Shown piece by piece: positions 23,078 through 23,132 of a stretch of 23,132 bases of DNA (its first letter is position 1; the number at the start of each line of letters is the position of its first letter). A program made the translations under genes and the position numbers. Source of the stretch: an uncultured Prevotella sp. (lineage in GTDB: Bacteria > Bacteroidota > Bacteroidia > Bacteroidales > Bacteroidaceae); the NCBI GenBank assembly GCA_900545525.1, contig UQZX01000039.1, forward strand, positions 1-23,132, in the 5' to 3' direction. The notes beneath the pieces were generated by a model. The model was not told where the DNA came from and did no database searches. It saw only the letters and a list, made by a program, of their open reading frames with translations.

Positions 23078-23132
23078 AAATCTATGAAACGTAAACTTAT
23101 TTTATTCTTATTCCTTACCGGCGTGAGCCTGT
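23078..23132. repeat. Outer inverted repeat, right arm
   Basis: Exact reverse complement of 1-55. It runs to the window edge and so is probably longer. It contains the start of the right-edge gene and six bases upstream. Confidence 0.95.
23084..23132 (+). CDS. Partial gene start, probable SusC/RagA-type receptor signal peptide
   Basis: First 16 codons of a gene running off the right edge: MKRKLILFLFLTGVSL, identical in DNA to the gene start at the left edge. The basic start and hydrophobic run mark a signal peptide. Position directly after a SusCD operon suggests another receptor, but too little is visible to be sure. Confidence 0.5.
   Translation, partial: MKRKLILFLFLTGVSL

Overview
The window looks like a chromosomal segment of a Bacteroidota bacterium, most likely Prevotella or a close relative. 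The evidence is two complete SusC/SusD outer-membrane uptake loci, several lipoproteins with acidic residues just after the lipobox cysteine, a DUF3109 protein, secreted proteins with a Prevotella-like 'YN(L/I)MGQ...GKK' C-terminal tail, and promoters fitting the Bacteroidota TTTG-N19-20-TAnnTTTG consensus. Species cannot be fixed from sequence alone.

The layout is close to a large palindrome. A central housekeeping block (about 9.4-13.1 kb) holds a DUF3109 cysteine-rich protein, uracil-DNA glycosylase (ung), a RelE/YafQ-like toxin-antitoxin pair and phosphoglycerate mutase (gpmI). On each side a five-gene uptake operon is transcribed outward: susC, susD, a HExxH zinc metallohydrolase lipoprotein, a DUF4302 lipoprotein, and a secreted protein with a conserved C-terminal tail. 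The left operon runs on the minus strand (8808 to 277) and the right on the plus strand (13514 to 22994). At each window edge the first 49 bases of a further gene appear, also pointing outward, with identical sequence (MKRKLILF...).

The two susC genes begin with a long inverted repeat: 302 bp are identical, and 393 bp match with 5 mismatches. It covers the leader, signal peptide and the carboxypeptidase-regulatory-like domain; downstream the receptors are only homologous. The window ends form a second inverted repeat of at least 55 bp. Recombination between the inner arms would invert about 4.65 kb and exchange the upstream regions of the two operons. Only susC1 has a clear consensus promoter, and it lies just outside its arm, so inversion would move that promoter to susC2. 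No recombinase is encoded here, so switching is an inference.

Other notable structure: two 87-bp REPIN-like elements, each two inverted copies of a GTAG-headed palindromic unit, bracket the left operon; one sits inside a larger 180-bp inverted-repeat element. A 16-bp palindrome between ung and the toxin-antitoxin pair contains the -33 elements of two divergent promoters. GC content drops sharply inside the right DUF4302 gene and stays low through the following secreted-protein gene. Degenerate 22-bp and 18-bp tandem repeats lie upstream of susC2.

Functionally, each operon should make an outer-membrane TonB-dependent transporter with a SusD lid, plus lipoproteins that probably bind or process the ligand at the cell surface. 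The metallohydrolase suggests a peptide or protein ligand, but the substrate is not visible in the sequence.
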